49,859 nucleotides of DNA. It comes from Phycisphaerales bacterium (GTDB lineage Bacteria > Planctomycetota > Phycisphaerae > Phycisphaerales > JAGLTS01). Shown in pieces: positions 32,922 through 41,660 of this stretch. The position numbers and the translations under genes were made by a program. The stretch's first letter is position 1. Every line of letters starts with the position of its first letter. The stretch lies in assembly GCA_023135165.1 (NCBI GenBank), contig JAGLTS010000056.1, positions 1 through 49,859 on the forward strand, given 5' to 3'. The notes under the pieces were generated by a model. It was not told where the DNA came from. It saw nothing but the letters and a program-made list of their open reading frames with translations, and searched no databases.

Positions 32922-34703
32922 ATGCTCAAGAGGACACACGGATGCTGCGAACTGAGGTCGGATCACGTCGGGGAGGAAGTGATCCTCTGCGGATGGGTCA
33001 ACACGCTCCGCGATCAGGGGCGGGGGCTGGTCTTTGTCGACCTGCGTGACCGCGACGGCGTGACGCAGCTCGTGTTTGATCTGGAGGACATCGGCGAGGC
33101 GCTCGTCGAGTCGGCGGGCAAGCTGCGAAACGAGGATGTCATCGCTGTGCGGGGGACCGTTCGCACGCGCGAAAGCGGAAACCCGAAACTGCCGACCGGC
33201 GAGATCGAGCTGCTCGTGACGGAGCTTGACGTGCTCAGTCACGCCGAGACACCACCCTTCGTGCCCGAGGAGAAGGGCACCGACAAGGAGGTCCGCGAGG
33301 ATGTCCGCCTGCGGTATCGCTACATCGATCTGCGTCGGCCGAAGATGCAGCGCATCCTTCGCATGCGGCACGACGTGACGATGACGATGCGCCGCTACCT
33401 CAGTGATGTGGGGTTCCTCGAAATCGAGACGCCCTTCTTGTGCAAGTCCACGCCCGAGGGCGCGCGCGACTTCCTCGTTCCATCGCGCGTCCAGCCCGGC
33501 TGCTTCTACGCACTCCCGCAGAGTCCGCAGCTTTTCAAGCAGATCCTCATGGTGGCGGGTGTCGACAAGTACTTCCAGATCGTCCGCTGTTTCCGTGATG
33601 AAGACCCGCGCGCGGATCGGCAGGCGGAGTTCACGCAACTCGACATCGAGATGAGCTTCGTCGACAGCGATGACGTTCTCTCGCTCATCGAAGCGCTGAC
33701 CAAGTCCATCTGGAAGGAAACGATCGACGTTGACCTGCCCGACTTCCCGCGATTGACATACCGCGAGGCTGTGGACCGGTTCGGCATAGATCGGCCGGAC
33801 ATGCGCTTCGGGCTTGAGCTTGTCGACGTGAGCGATCTGGCGCGTGAGATGGAGTTCGGCGTGTTTCACGATGCGCTTGCCAAGCCGGCGGGCGTCGTCA
33901 AGGCGATTCGCGTGCCGGGTGGGGCGTCGATGAGCCGAAAGAAGACCGATGCGCTCGCTGAGTTCGCCAAGGGATTCGGCGCCGGTGGGCTGCCGACCGT
34001 GAAGCGAACTGATGACGGTTTCGCAACGGGTATCGCCAAGTTCGTCACGCCGATCGGCGACAAGCTCATCGAACGCACCGGCGCCGAGGTCGGCGATCTG
34101 ATCATCTTCGCTGCTGATACATACAACATCGCAAGCAAAGTGCTCGGCGAGCTGCGAATCAAGCTCGCGGGCGACCTTGATCTGATCGCGGGTGGACAAT
34201 GGAAACCACTCTGGATCGTCGACTTCCCCGCGTTCGACTGGAACGATGATGAGAAGCGCTGGGATCCGCTGCATCACCCGTTCACAGCGCCAAAGCCTGA
34301 GGATGTCGATCGGCTGGAGACCGATCCCGGCGACGTGCTGACCAACGCCTACGACCTCGTGCTGAACGGCTCGGAGCTTGCAGGCGGGTCAATTCGTATC
34401 CACGACACCGCGGTGCAGCAGCGCGTCTTTCGGCTGCTCGGCCTGACCGATGAGCAGGCGCGCGAGAAGTTCAGCTTCCTCCTCGACGCCTTGCAGTACG
34501 GCGCGCCGCCTCACGGCGGAATCGCGTTCGGCCTGGACCGCGTCATCATGCTCCTTGCAGGCACGACGAATATCCGTGATGTCATCGCCTTCCCCAAGAC
34601 GCTCAACGGCGCCGATCTGATGACGCAGGCCCCATCTGTGGTGGACGAAGCACAGCTCCAGGAGCTGCACATCGCGCTCACCAGCGACCCCTCCAACGTT
34701 TAG
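32922..34703 (+). CDS. aspS: aspartyl-tRNA synthetase
   Basis: AspRS charges tRNA-Asp (or tRNA-Asp and tRNA-Asn in non-discriminating forms). The 593-residue length fits the bacterial type with an inserted domain. An OB-fold anticodon domain opens the protein (VILCGWVNTLRDQGRGLVFVDL). Class II motif 2 lies near 223 (CFRDEDPRADRQAEFTQLDI), the bacterial insertion covers the middle (FGVFHDALAKPAGVVKAIRV, then GGLPTVKRTDD), and motif 3 is near 531 (GGIAFGLDRVIMLLAG). GGAG precedes ATG 32922. It is divergent from lpxB with about 130 bases between. asnB is in this window, but no asnS or gatCAB, so I cannot say whether it is discriminating. Confidence 0.97.
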   Translation: MLKRTHGCCELRSDHVGEEVILCGWVNTLRDQGRGLVFVDLRDRDGVTQLVFDLEDIGEALVESAGKLRNEDVIAVRGTVRTRESGNPKLPTGEIELLVTELDVLSHAETPPFVPEEKGTDKEVREDVRLRYRYIDLRRPKMQRILRMRHDVTMTMRRYLSDVGFLEIETPFLCKSTPEGARDFLVPSRVQPGCFYALPQSPQLFKQILMVAGVDKYFQIVRCFRDEDPRADRQAEFTQLDIEMSFVDSDDVLSLIEALTKSIWKETIDVDLPDFPRLTYREAVDRFGIDRPDMRFGLELVDVSDLAREMEFGVFHDALAKPAGVVKAIRVPGGASMSRKKTDALAEFAKGFGAGGLPTVKRTDDGFATGIAKFVTPIGDKLIERTGAEVGDLIIFAADTYNIASKVLGELRIKLAGDLDLIAGGQWKPLWIVDFPAFDWNDDEKRWDPLHHPFTAPKPEDVDRLETDPGDVLTNAYDLVLNGSELAGGSIRIHDTAVQQRVFRLLGLTDEQAREKFSFLLDALQYGAPPHGGIAFGLDRVIMLLAGTTNIRDVIAFPKTLNGADLMTQAPSVVDEAQLQELHIALTSDPSNV

Positions 34704-34763
34704 CCGCGCCCCGAAGGGAAGCGCGCCGGACCCCGCGTCGTTCACTCAGCACATCCGATCCGA

Positions 34764-34772
34764 TGGTATACT
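34764..34772 (+). promoter_or_regulatory. extended -10 promoter element
   Basis: TGGTATACT has the TG of an extended -10 box plus TATACT, 39 bases before the start of the membrane gene at 34812. No good -35 box lies at 17 bases, which extended -10 promoters can tolerate. Confidence 0.45.
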
Positions 34773-34811
34773 GCGTCCACGCATTGGACCCTCACATGTC
34801 GAGGCCAAGCC

Positions 34812-35204
34812 GTGGCGCACGTGAACCTGTATTTCGCCTGGGGATGGATGCTCGCGGGCATGCTCGCAGGTGCGGTGATTGGCATGTCCTTTCACAAGCA
34901 GGACTGGCTGGGCGGGTACGCCGCGTGGTCTCGCCGCATGATCCGCCTCGGGCACATTGCGTTCTTCGGCACCGGGATGCTGAACCTCGGCTTCGCGCTC
35001 TCGCTTCCGCACATTGACCCGACAGACGATGGCGGGTTGCTTCTCACAACGACATCGGTCCTTCTGATCGTCGGTGCCGCAACCATGCCCGCCGTCTGCT
35101 TCGCCTCCGCGTGGCGCAAGCCCCTGCGGAACCTGTTCTTCATTCCGGCGGCCAGCCTGATCGGTGCGGTCACAGCACTTCTGTTGCGAGGGCTTCTGTC
35201 ATGA
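34812..35204 (+). CDS. small four-helix membrane protein
   Basis: GTG at 34812 (MAHVNLYFAWGWMLAG) has GAGG eight bases upstream and gives 130 residues with four hydrophobic segments. These are near 9-25, 46-64, 78-96 and 109-126, joined by short charged loops (FHKQDWLGGYAAWSRRMIRLG). No family is recognised. Its stop overlaps the radical SAM start by four bases (ATGA), so the two are translationally coupled and probably functionally tied. Function unknown. Confidence 0.75.
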   Translation: MAHVNLYFAWGWMLAGMLAGAVIGMSFHKQDWLGGYAAWSRRMIRLGHIAFFGTGMLNLGFALSLPHIDPTDDGGLLLTTTSVLLIVGAATMPAVCFASAWRKPLRNLFFIPAASLIGAVTALLLRGLLS

Positions 35205-36505
35205 GGATCGGCCTGATCGCTATGAGCGGGATTCGCGTCTGTGATACCCGGCTTCTGGAGATGGGACTCACGCTTCCCGGATTCGTCGAGCGCAGCAAGG
35301 TCATCGCGGCGCTCCCGAGCCTCGGCCTGCTCACGCTCGCAGGTATGACGCCCGCGCAGCACGAATGCGTTTACATCGAAGTCGAAGACATCGCCGCGAT
35401 GAAAGGCCTTCCGACCGGGTTGGATCTCGTCGCCATATCGAGCTACAGCGCGCAGATGGGTGAGGCATACGAACTCGCTGACCGTTTCTGCGCTCAAGGC
35501 TCGCCCGTCGTGTTGGGCGGGTTGCACGTTACCGCCGTGCCTGACGAGGCGGCGCAGCACGCGGATGCCGTCGTTGTCGGTGAAGGCGAAGCGACCTGGC
35601 TCAACGTGCTCGACGATGCCCAGCACGGCCGACTGCAGCCGATGTATCGCTCGGATGGTTCATACGATCTTGCCGCATCGCCGATGCCCGCCTTCGATCT
35701 GCTTGACATCAGCAAGTACAACCGCCTGACCGTGCAGACCAGTCGCGGCTGTCCGATGCGCTGCGAGTTCTGCGCAAGCTCCACGCTGCTCATCGAACGC
35801 TACAAGCAAAAGCCCATCCCCGTCGTTCTCGCTGAGATCGACCGCATTTGCGAGTTGTGGAGTCGGCCGTTTGTCGAGTTCGCTGATGACAACGCATTCG
35901 TGGACAAACAGTACTGGCGTGAACTGCTCCCTGAGCTTGCGCAACGGCACGTGCGATGGTTCGCGGAGACTGATCTGTCAGTGCACAAGGATGATGAACT
36001 GCTCACGCTTCTGCGCGATGCGGGCTGTGTGGAGCTACTGATCGGGTTTGAAAGCCCGACATCCGACGCGCTGGCCGGATTGGAGCTGCGAAGCGATTGG
36101 AAGGCGGCGCACTCATCCGAACACGCGGAAGCGGTCCGGCGCATCCAATCGCACGGCATCCGTGTGAACGGCTGCTTCATTCTCGGCCTGGATGGTCATA
36201 CGCCCGACATCTTCGATGCGGTGTATGACTTCGCGCGCACATCCGGTCTGTTCGACGTACAGATCACATACCTGACGCCCTTCCCAGGCACGCCGGTCTA
36301 TGATCGCCTCAAACGTGAAGGACGCCTGCTCGACGAGACCGCGTGGGATCGATGCACGCTCTTTGATGTGAACTACCAGCCGAGGGACATGACCGTCGAA
36401 CAACTCCGAGACGGCTTCCATCGCTTGACAACCCGTCTCTACGGAGAGGAAGAGACGCGTCGACGAAAGGACTACTTCAATCGCCATTGCGCCCGTAGGC
36501 GCTGA
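35201..36505 (+). CDS. B12-binding radical SAM protein
   Basis: The 434-residue product combines an N-terminal cobalamin-binding-type Rossmann domain (VVLGGLHVTAVPDEAAQHAD, then VVVGEGEATW) with a radical SAM domain. The cluster motif is SRGCPMRCEFC (CxxxCxxC, about residues 187-194). Downstream segments FVEFADDNAFVDKQYWRELL, LLIGFESPTSDAL and GCFILGLDGHTPD are typical of B12-dependent radical SAM enzymes, and FPGTPVYDRLKREGRLL is a common tail. Such enzymes methylate or rearrange lipids, cofactors and natural products; the substrate is unknown. The start is ATG 35201, coupled to the membrane gene before it; the frame is open further upstream but that part overlaps that gene. Confidence 0.9.
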   Translation: MRIGLIAMSGIRVCDTRLLEMGLTLPGFVERSKVIAALPSLGLLTLAGMTPAQHECVYIEVEDIAAMKGLPTGLDLVAISSYSAQMGEAYELADRFCAQGSPVVLGGLHVTAVPDEAAQHADAVVVGEGEATWLNVLDDAQHGRLQPMYRSDGSYDLAASPMPAFDLLDISKYNRLTVQTSRGCPMRCEFCASSTLLIERYKQKPIPVVLAEIDRICELWSRPFVEFADDNAFVDKQYWRELLPELAQRHVRWFAETDLSVHKDDELLTLLRDAGCVELLIGFESPTSDALAGLELRSDWKAAHSSEHAEAVRRIQSHGIRVNGCFILGLDGHTPDIFDAVYDFARTSGLFDVQITYLTPFPGTPVYDRLKREGRLLDETAWDRCTLFDVNYQPRDMTVEQLRDGFHRLTTRLYGEEETRRRKDYFNRHCARRR

Positions 36506-36525
36506 GACATGATGGAGGTGCGGAT

Positions 36526-36921
36526 ATGAAGCAATCTTCCTGGATCTGGATCAGAGTTTTGTTTGTTCTCATCGCGGTGTACGACGGTGTGCTCGGGATC
36601 GTGTTCACGATCGCGCCGAAGTGGGCGTTTGAGTTTGTGAACGTGACGGAACCGAATCACTTCGGCTACGTCCAGTTCCCCGCGGCGCTGCTCATCGTCT
36701 TCGCAGCCATGTTCGTAGCGATTGCATGCCAACCGGTGAGGAATCGAAACCTCATTCCTTACGGCATCGGCTTGAAGGTGTCGTACTGCGCCGTCATCTT
36801 TATTTACTGGTGTGCGTCAACCGGGCTTCCGGACCTATGGAAACCGTTCGCGGTGGTTGACGCTGTGACCGTGTTGCTCTTTGTCTGGGCGTACGCAGCG
36901 CTGGGGCGAACCCCCACGTGA
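36526..36921 (+). CDS. small membrane protein, 131 residues
   Basis: GGAGGT ahead of ATG 36526 sets the start. Four hydrophobic segments are visible (WIRVLFVLIAVYDGVLGIVF, the AALLIVFAAMFVAIA region, GLKVSYCAVIFIYWCAS and VTVLLFVWAYAAL), with a short APKWAFEFVNVTEPNHFGY loop after the first. The layout is like small DoxX-like or similar four-helix proteins, but I do not recognise a specific family. It follows the radical SAM gene by 20 bases on the same strand and may be co-transcribed. Confidence 0.72.
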   Translation: MKQSSWIWIRVLFVLIAVYDGVLGIVFTIAPKWAFEFVNVTEPNHFGYVQFPAALLIVFAAMFVAIACQPVRNRNLIPYGIGLKVSYCAVIFIYWCASTGLPDLWKPFAVVDAVTVLLFVWAYAALGRTPT

Positions 36922-36945
36922 CTGCTGCCATGTAGCGCCAGCCGA

Positions 36946-37653
36946 TTATCCGGTAAGCACCGCTGCGGGGGGCGGCGGGTCTTTGAGCGGGATCTCCATC
37001 CCGCCTCGCTGGAGGTAGAGCTCGTAGAGTTGGTACATCAGATGCCACTGTGCGATCATCAGGAGCACCATCGCTGGGTACACGCCGACAAAGCAGAGGG
37101 CGTACCCGACGAGTGCGAGCGGAATCGCCGTGACCACGATGAACAGGGTCACAAGCATGAGTTCGAACCATGTGCGTTTCGCGAAGTCGATGATGAAGCC
37201 CAACGCGAACGCGCCGGCGAACTCCTGGAGAAGTGCGGCGCGCAGATAGAACGGGATCAGCACCACGTTCAGCAGCAGTGACACCACCATGCCCCCCGCC
37301 ACCGCAACGAGTATGGCGAGCAGGACGCCCGCTTCCTCGAGTTCGAAGATCGGAATCGCCAGGAGCGGGATGCCTATGACGACCAGGATGACGGGCATGA
37401 AGATGAGGCTGATGACGAGTGTCACCAGGAAGACCCACACGCCGCGGATCATGTACTCAACAAGGCGATTGAAGTCGAACTCCGGCCTGTGGTCGCTGCC
37501 TCGGCGATGAAGGATCTCGACGACCTCACCGAGGTACCCAATCAGGACGATTTGGCCGATGATCGGGATGAGAAGACACACACTGCCGCAGAGCAGGTTC
37601 ATCCAGCACTTCGGGCCTTGAAAAGCGAACTTGTACGCATGCCAGTATCGCAT
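36946..37653 (-). CDS. DUF4013-like membrane protein
   Basis: ATG at 37653 begins MRYWHAYKFAFQGPKCWMNL, giving 235 residues with roughly five hydrophobic segments. The N-terminal pattern (aromatic start, then LLCGSVCLLIPIIGQIVLIG and YLGEVVEILHRRG) matches DUF4013 proteins found in archaea and bacteria. Later segments VYPAMVLLMIAQWHLMYQLY and a Pro-rich tail (KDPPPPAAVLTG) complete it. Role unknown. It is convergent with the small membrane gene ending at 36921 and lies just beside the LpxR-like gene on the same strand. The upstream frame to 37707 overlaps the 3' end of that gene and is not used. Confidence 0.75.
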   Translation of the reverse strand: MRYWHAYKFAFQGPKCWMNLLCGSVCLLIPIIGQIVLIGYLGEVVEILHRRGSDHRPEFDFNRLVEYMIRGVWVFLVTLVISLIFMPVILVVIGIPLLAIPIFELEEAGVLLAILVAVAGGMVVSLLLNVVLIPFYLRAALLQEFAGAFALGFIIDFAKRTWFELMLVTLFIVVTAIPLALVGYALCFVGVYPAMVLLMIAQWHLMYQLYELYLQRGGMEIPLKDPPPPAAVLTG

Positions 37654-37688
37654 GACGCCAGTATAGCAGCATGGTTGCCGCGGACGGC

Positions 37689-38750
37689 TCAGAACCGGAA
37701 TGTGCATCCGAGCATGAACGCGCCGTAGGCGTCGCTGTCGCGCTGGTTCTCGAACTCACGCGTCTTGAATGTCTGCGAGTACGATCCCTCGATGCTGAAG
37801 TTAGGCGTGTGATAGCCGATGAGCAGGCCTGCCTGGATTTCACCGACCAGTGTCTCTTCCTCGACATCGAAAGTCTTTCCTTCCATGAGTAGATCGTGCT
37901 CGACCATGCGTCCGCCGACGCGCGCGAAGCCGTAGATGACGAAGCCGTCACCCGGTTCACCGGTCGCAGCACCAAGGTCGGCGAGCCTGCCCGGGCCGAA
38001 GTCGTCCGGGAGATTCAACCCGATGCGCAGCACCGCCCCACCCTCGATGTGACGGAACACCGTGCCGAGCGCGACGCCCGCCTGCGGAATGAGATCGATG
38101 CCGAACGCCTGCTGATCCGCCTCGGTCGGCAACAGATCAAGTCGCCACTTCTTCCGCAGGTATGCCTGGACGGTGAACTGGTCGCCGTGCTGGTTGTCCC
38201 AGCCCTTGGGCCGGTCGATCTCTCGCCAGAAATGAATCGAGTCTTGCATGTCATCCGCTCGGGATGACGGTCCGACGACGCCGAGGTCGAGTTGGAAGTG
38301 GTCGAGCGACACATCGTTTGCGCGTTGCCAATATACACCGGCGTAGAGATACCCCGCGTAGGGATGGTCATCGGGGATCGGTTGAGTCGCAGTGATGTTC
38401 TCCGGCGTGAACATGATATGACCGAGCGTGTATCCCACCGCCGTCCGCGCCGGGCCGAACTGCTCGGCGAAGGGCATGACATCGGCAAGGTCCTGCGCCC
38501 ACCGCGGGTGGTGCGTCAGGCTGATCGCAGTGCCGTTCGTATAGTGCCGATCGGTATCGTTGTTAGGTTTGACGAACGTTCCGTCGTTTTCCCAGTACAC
38601 GGTGAACGTTAGCCAATCGCGCTCGGTGGGGGGCTGGTCCGGCGTCTCGGTTGTGTTGTTGGTCGGCTGGGCCGCTGCGGATGGCGATCCCACCGCGAGA
38701 CAGAGGATGACGGAGAAAAGCATGGTGCGGTACGAAGAGCGTTCTGGCAC
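37689..38750 (-). CDS. LpxR-like outer-membrane lipid A deacylase family protein
   Basis: GTG at 38750 has GGGAGG seven bases upstream and precedes a signal peptide (FSVILCLAVGSPSAAA). The 353-residue product carries the LpxR/DUF2219 landmarks: FTVYWENDGTFVKPNNDTDRHYTNG (the paired Asn-Asp and YTNG motifs near the active site), DDHPYAGYLYAGVYWQRAND, GVVGPSSRADDMQ, and a C-terminal strand ending in CTFRF, as outer-membrane barrels end in an aromatic residue. Salmonella LpxR removes the 3' acyl chains of lipid A. Activity here is inferred. The neighbour upstream is divergent (38960). Confidence 0.82.
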   Translation of the reverse strand: MPERSSYRTMLFSVILCLAVGSPSAAAQPTNNTTETPDQPPTERDWLTFTVYWENDGTFVKPNNDTDRHYTNGTAISLTHHPRWAQDLADVMPFAEQFGPARTAVGYTLGHIMFTPENITATQPIPDDHPYAGYLYAGVYWQRANDVSLDHFQLDLGVVGPSSRADDMQDSIHFWREIDRPKGWDNQHGDQFTVQAYLRKKWRLDLLPTEADQQAFGIDLIPQAGVALGTVFRHIEGGAVLRIGLNLPDDFGPGRLADLGAATGEPGDGFVIYGFARVGGRMVEHDLLMEGKTFDVEEETLVGEIQAGLLIGYHTPNFSIEGSYSQTFKTREFENQRDSDAYGAFMLGCTFRF

Positions 38751-38959
38751 GTTGTTGCCTCCCGAGCCTGGGTGATCGCGGCGCACCGTACCATAAGATG
38801 ATGCCGCGCGGCGTCCTCGCCGGCGGACCGCATCGGTCGTTTCAAGAATGGGCAATTGCGCATCTCGCCGCAGCCGGGCGGTGAGGCCGGCGGTAGAATC
38901 CGTGTCGGCAGTCGAGGTGCATGGAACCGACAAGACAGGCCGACGCGCGGAGCGGAGCG

Positions 38960-39757
38960 ATGTTCCTTCCACTTGTGATCCTTCTGGCTGTGATGGGCGG
39001 GGTGGGGTACCTCGGTTGGCGCGTCGGCGGCGTTCGGCTGGGCGTCTTCCTCTTGCCCTTGATCCTGGCGGGGCTTGGGGCGATGTGGATCGGACCGCTG
39101 CTCTTTCACCTTGGCCTCCATCGTGTGACCGGGCTTGTCGGGCCGCCTGCGATCGGGCTTGTAATCGGCCTGGCTGCGGGCGAGGCGCTGCGGTGGTGGG
39201 TGAGAAAGAAGCTCGCCAAGGACAAAGACCGCCACGTCGCGGACCGCATCGGCGGTGCGGCGCTCGGGGCGCTGCTCGCGATCATCATCGTGTGGGTCGG
39301 CGCCGTCTTCGTCGATGTGCTCGGCGTCAGGCAGCGCGTCGAACGGGGCGTCGTCACCGCCACACCAACCGCCAGCCATCGTCTCGCGCACGGCCTGGGG
39401 TCGAGCGTTGTCAGCCTGCTCCCGAGCATGGGGCACTACGCGCGAGATCTGAACCTGCTCGTCGAACTGGCAGCAACATCCGACGGGGCGAAGCAGGCGG
39501 TTGTGGATGATCTTGATCTGGATCGTCTGCGCGATCTTCCCGAGGTTCAGGCCATCAAGAACGATGCGAGGACCCGTGCGGATCTGGAGCTTGCACAGCA
39601 GGGGAGCATCACCGCGCTGCTGCGTTTGCAGCGCAACCCGCTCATCCTGGATCTGATCGAGGCGGATGAGGTGCGTTGCGTTGTCGATGAGGTGACGATC
39701 GAGGATCTCGCCGAGCAGGCCCGCGCGTACGATGACGCTTCGCAGCACGGCGGCTGA
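38960..39757 (+). CDS. CvpA-like membrane protein
   Basis: GGAG seven bases before ATG 38960 supports this start, although ATG 38921 is also possible. The 265-residue protein has four to five hydrophobic segments. The last, DRIGGAALGALLAIIIVWVG, resembles the CvpA (colicin V production) family, which supports envelope or transport processes. The C-terminal 110 residues are soluble and charged with Leu/Asp-rich helices (VVDDLDLDRLRDLPEVQAI). asnB starts 15 bases after its stop on the same strand. Family call moderate. Confidence 0.65.
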   Translation: MFLPLVILLAVMGGVGYLGWRVGGVRLGVFLLPLILAGLGAMWIGPLLFHLGLHRVTGLVGPPAIGLVIGLAAGEALRWWVRKKLAKDKDRHVADRIGGAALGALLAIIIVWVGAVFVDVLGVRQRVERGVVTATPTASHRLAHGLGSSVVSLLPSMGHYARDLNLLVELAATSDGAKQAVVDDLDLDRLRDLPEVQAIKNDARTRADLELAQQGSITALLRLQRNPLILDLIEADEVRCVVDEVTIEDLAEQARAYDDASQHGG

Positions 39758-39772
39758 TATCCTCTGCAGCTG

Positions 39773-41623
39773 ATGTGTGGTTTCTCTTGCATCGTGCGCC
39801 GAGACGGTCAGCCGATTCCGGATGAGTTGCTCAACCGGCTTGGTGCGGTGCTGGCGCATCGCGGGCCGGACGGCGAAGGCGTGCTGCGCGATTGCATCGA
39901 CGGCGACGGTGGGCGAGTTGAGATCGCATTGATCCACCGCCGGCTCTCAGTCATCGACCGTCAAGGCGGCGCCCAGCCGATGACCACAGCGGATGGCAGG
40001 CTCACCGTCGTGTTCAACGGCTGCATCTACAACCACCGCGCGCTGCGGCGAGAGTTGCAGGCAGCCGGTCATGCGTTCACCAGCGATCACAGCGATACCG
40101 AAGTCTTGCTGCACGGCCACAAGCAGTGGGGGAGCGGTCTTCCGGAGCATCTCGAAGGGATGTTTGCATACATCCTGCTCGACCGGGAGGACCGCACGCT
40201 CAAACTGGCGCGCGATCGCGCTGGTGAGAAGCCCATCTATGTCAGGGATGCCGGTGATGTCATGACGATCGCAAGCGAGCGCAGTGCGATGCCGGCAGCG
40301 CCCGACGATGACGACCGGTCGGCATCCCGCGCGGTCGCTGATTACCTGCGCTGGGGTGCGGTGACGTTCCTGCCCTGGATCGATGGCTCCACATCGCTCG
40401 CACCGGGAACGCAACGTGTCATCAACCTGGACCGGCGCGAGGAATCCGACGCACAAACGTACTGGTCTGCGCCGACCCGGCGCGAGACGGACGAGCCTCA
40501 CTCGCGGACAATCGAGCAGCATGTCGAGACGCTGCTTGAGCAAGCTGTGGCGGCACGGCTGGAGGCGGATGTCCCGATCGGCTGCTTTCTGTCCGGCGGG
40601 ATCGACTCATCGCTCATCGCCGCAATGGCGCTGCGCTGCAAGCCGGATCTGGCGACCTTCTGCGTCAAGATGAATGATGCCCGATACGACGAATCGCACC
40701 ACGCCGCTGCCGTCGCGGCGCATCTGCACGCCCAACATACGACGCTGGATGTCTCGATGAACCCGGCGGAAGACCTCGTACATCTCGTCGAGACGATGGG
40801 CGAGCCGTTCGCGGACAGCTCGATCCTGCCGACCTATTGGGTGAGCAAAGCTGCGCGCGAGCATGTGACGGTCGCGCTCTCAGGTGACGGCGGCGACGAG
40901 CTGTTCCTGGGCTACGAACGTCACATCGCCATGCAACTGCTTCAGCGGTGGTCGGGTATTTTGCGCAGGCTGCCCGTGTCGATGTTCGCGGGCAGCCATC
41001 CGAAGTCGCGCCGCCGCAAGCTGGCTCGCTTGACGACCGCGGCGCGAGGCCGATCGTGGTTCGAGCAGTACTGTTCGATTGTCAATCTGTTTGATACACG
41101 TCAGTTGCGGGCGCTGGGGGTGGATGCAGGCGATCCGGAGACGCCCCAATACGATGGGCAAGCCGGCCCGGAAGCGGCAATCCTGCACGATTTCGCATTC
41201 AATCTGCCGCTTGATCTGCTCCGCAAAGTCGATGCCGCGTCGATGGCTTGCGGGTTGGAGGTGCGATGTCCATTCCTTGATTCGTCACTGATCGACTGCG
41301 CCATGTCGCTGCCTTTGTCGGTCCTGACGCCCCGGATGCGGCGCAAGGACCTGCTCAAACGGATTGCGCGACGGCATCTGCCCGGCGAGATCGTCGATCG
41401 GCCGAAGATGGGGTTTACGATCCCCATCGGCGAATGGTTCCGATCGGACTTCGGCGGGATGAAGACGCTCTTGACCGATCAGCTTGGTTCGTCGGACCCC
41501 TTCGGCTCGCTGCCGGTGGATGCATCAGCGGCGAGGCGAATGATGGATGAACATCTCAGCGGTAACGCCGATCATTCCCACCGCCTGTTCGCACTGCTTT
41601 CGCTGTCGATCTGGGTGACCTGA
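39773..41623 (+). CDS. asnB: asparagine synthase (glutamine-hydrolysing)
   Basis: AsnB makes asparagine from aspartate, ATP and glutamine. The 616-residue length is standard. The N-terminus MCGFSC gives the catalytic Cys2 of the glutaminase domain, with LIHRRLSVID and VVFNGCIYNHRALR following. The synthetase domain has the pyrophosphate loop FLSGGIDSSLIAAMA (about 270-284) and SGDGGDELFLGYERH, ending with GLEVRCPFLDSSLID and RRHLPGEIVDRPKMGF. Many related proteins amidate other substrates in glycan or peptide pathways, so the exact substrate is not proved. It ends 37 bases from the convergent trkH. Confidence 0.92.
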   Translation: MCGFSCIVRRDGQPIPDELLNRLGAVLAHRGPDGEGVLRDCIDGDGGRVEIALIHRRLSVIDRQGGAQPMTTADGRLTVVFNGCIYNHRALRRELQAAGHAFTSDHSDTEVLLHGHKQWGSGLPEHLEGMFAYILLDREDRTLKLARDRAGEKPIYVRDAGDVMTIASERSAMPAAPDDDDRSASRAVADYLRWGAVTFLPWIDGSTSLAPGTQRVINLDRREESDAQTYWSAPTRRETDEPHSRTIEQHVETLLEQAVAARLEADVPIGCFLSGGIDSSLIAAMALRCKPDLATFCVKMNDARYDESHHAAAVAAHLHAQHTTLDVSMNPAEDLVHLVETMGEPFADSSILPTYWVSKAAREHVTVALSGDGGDELFLGYERHIAMQLLQRWSGILRRLPVSMFAGSHPKSRRRKLARLTTAARGRSWFEQYCSIVNLFDTRQLRALGVDAGDPETPQYDGQAGPEAAILHDFAFNLPLDLLRKVDAASMACGLEVRCPFLDSSLIDCAMSLPLSVLTPRMRRKDLLKRIARRHLPGEIVDRPKMGFTIPIGEWFRSDFGGMKTLLTDQLGSSDPFGSLPVDASAARRMMDEHLSGNADHSHRLFALLSLSIWVT

Positions 41624-41660
41624 AACGTGCCGGGCCATGACCCTCGGCGTGGGTTCCAAG

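Noticed and set aside
32790..34277. Long open frame antisense to aspS that continues upstream of lpxB
   Set aside because: It mirrors aspS, which has full family motifs. High GC content yields long antisense frames. The LpxB homology begins only after about 32789.
38751..39937. Minus-strand frame opposite the CvpA-like gene and asnB start
   Set aside because: Product is low-complexity and Arg/His/Asp-rich; the plus-strand genes have membrane and glutaminase features.
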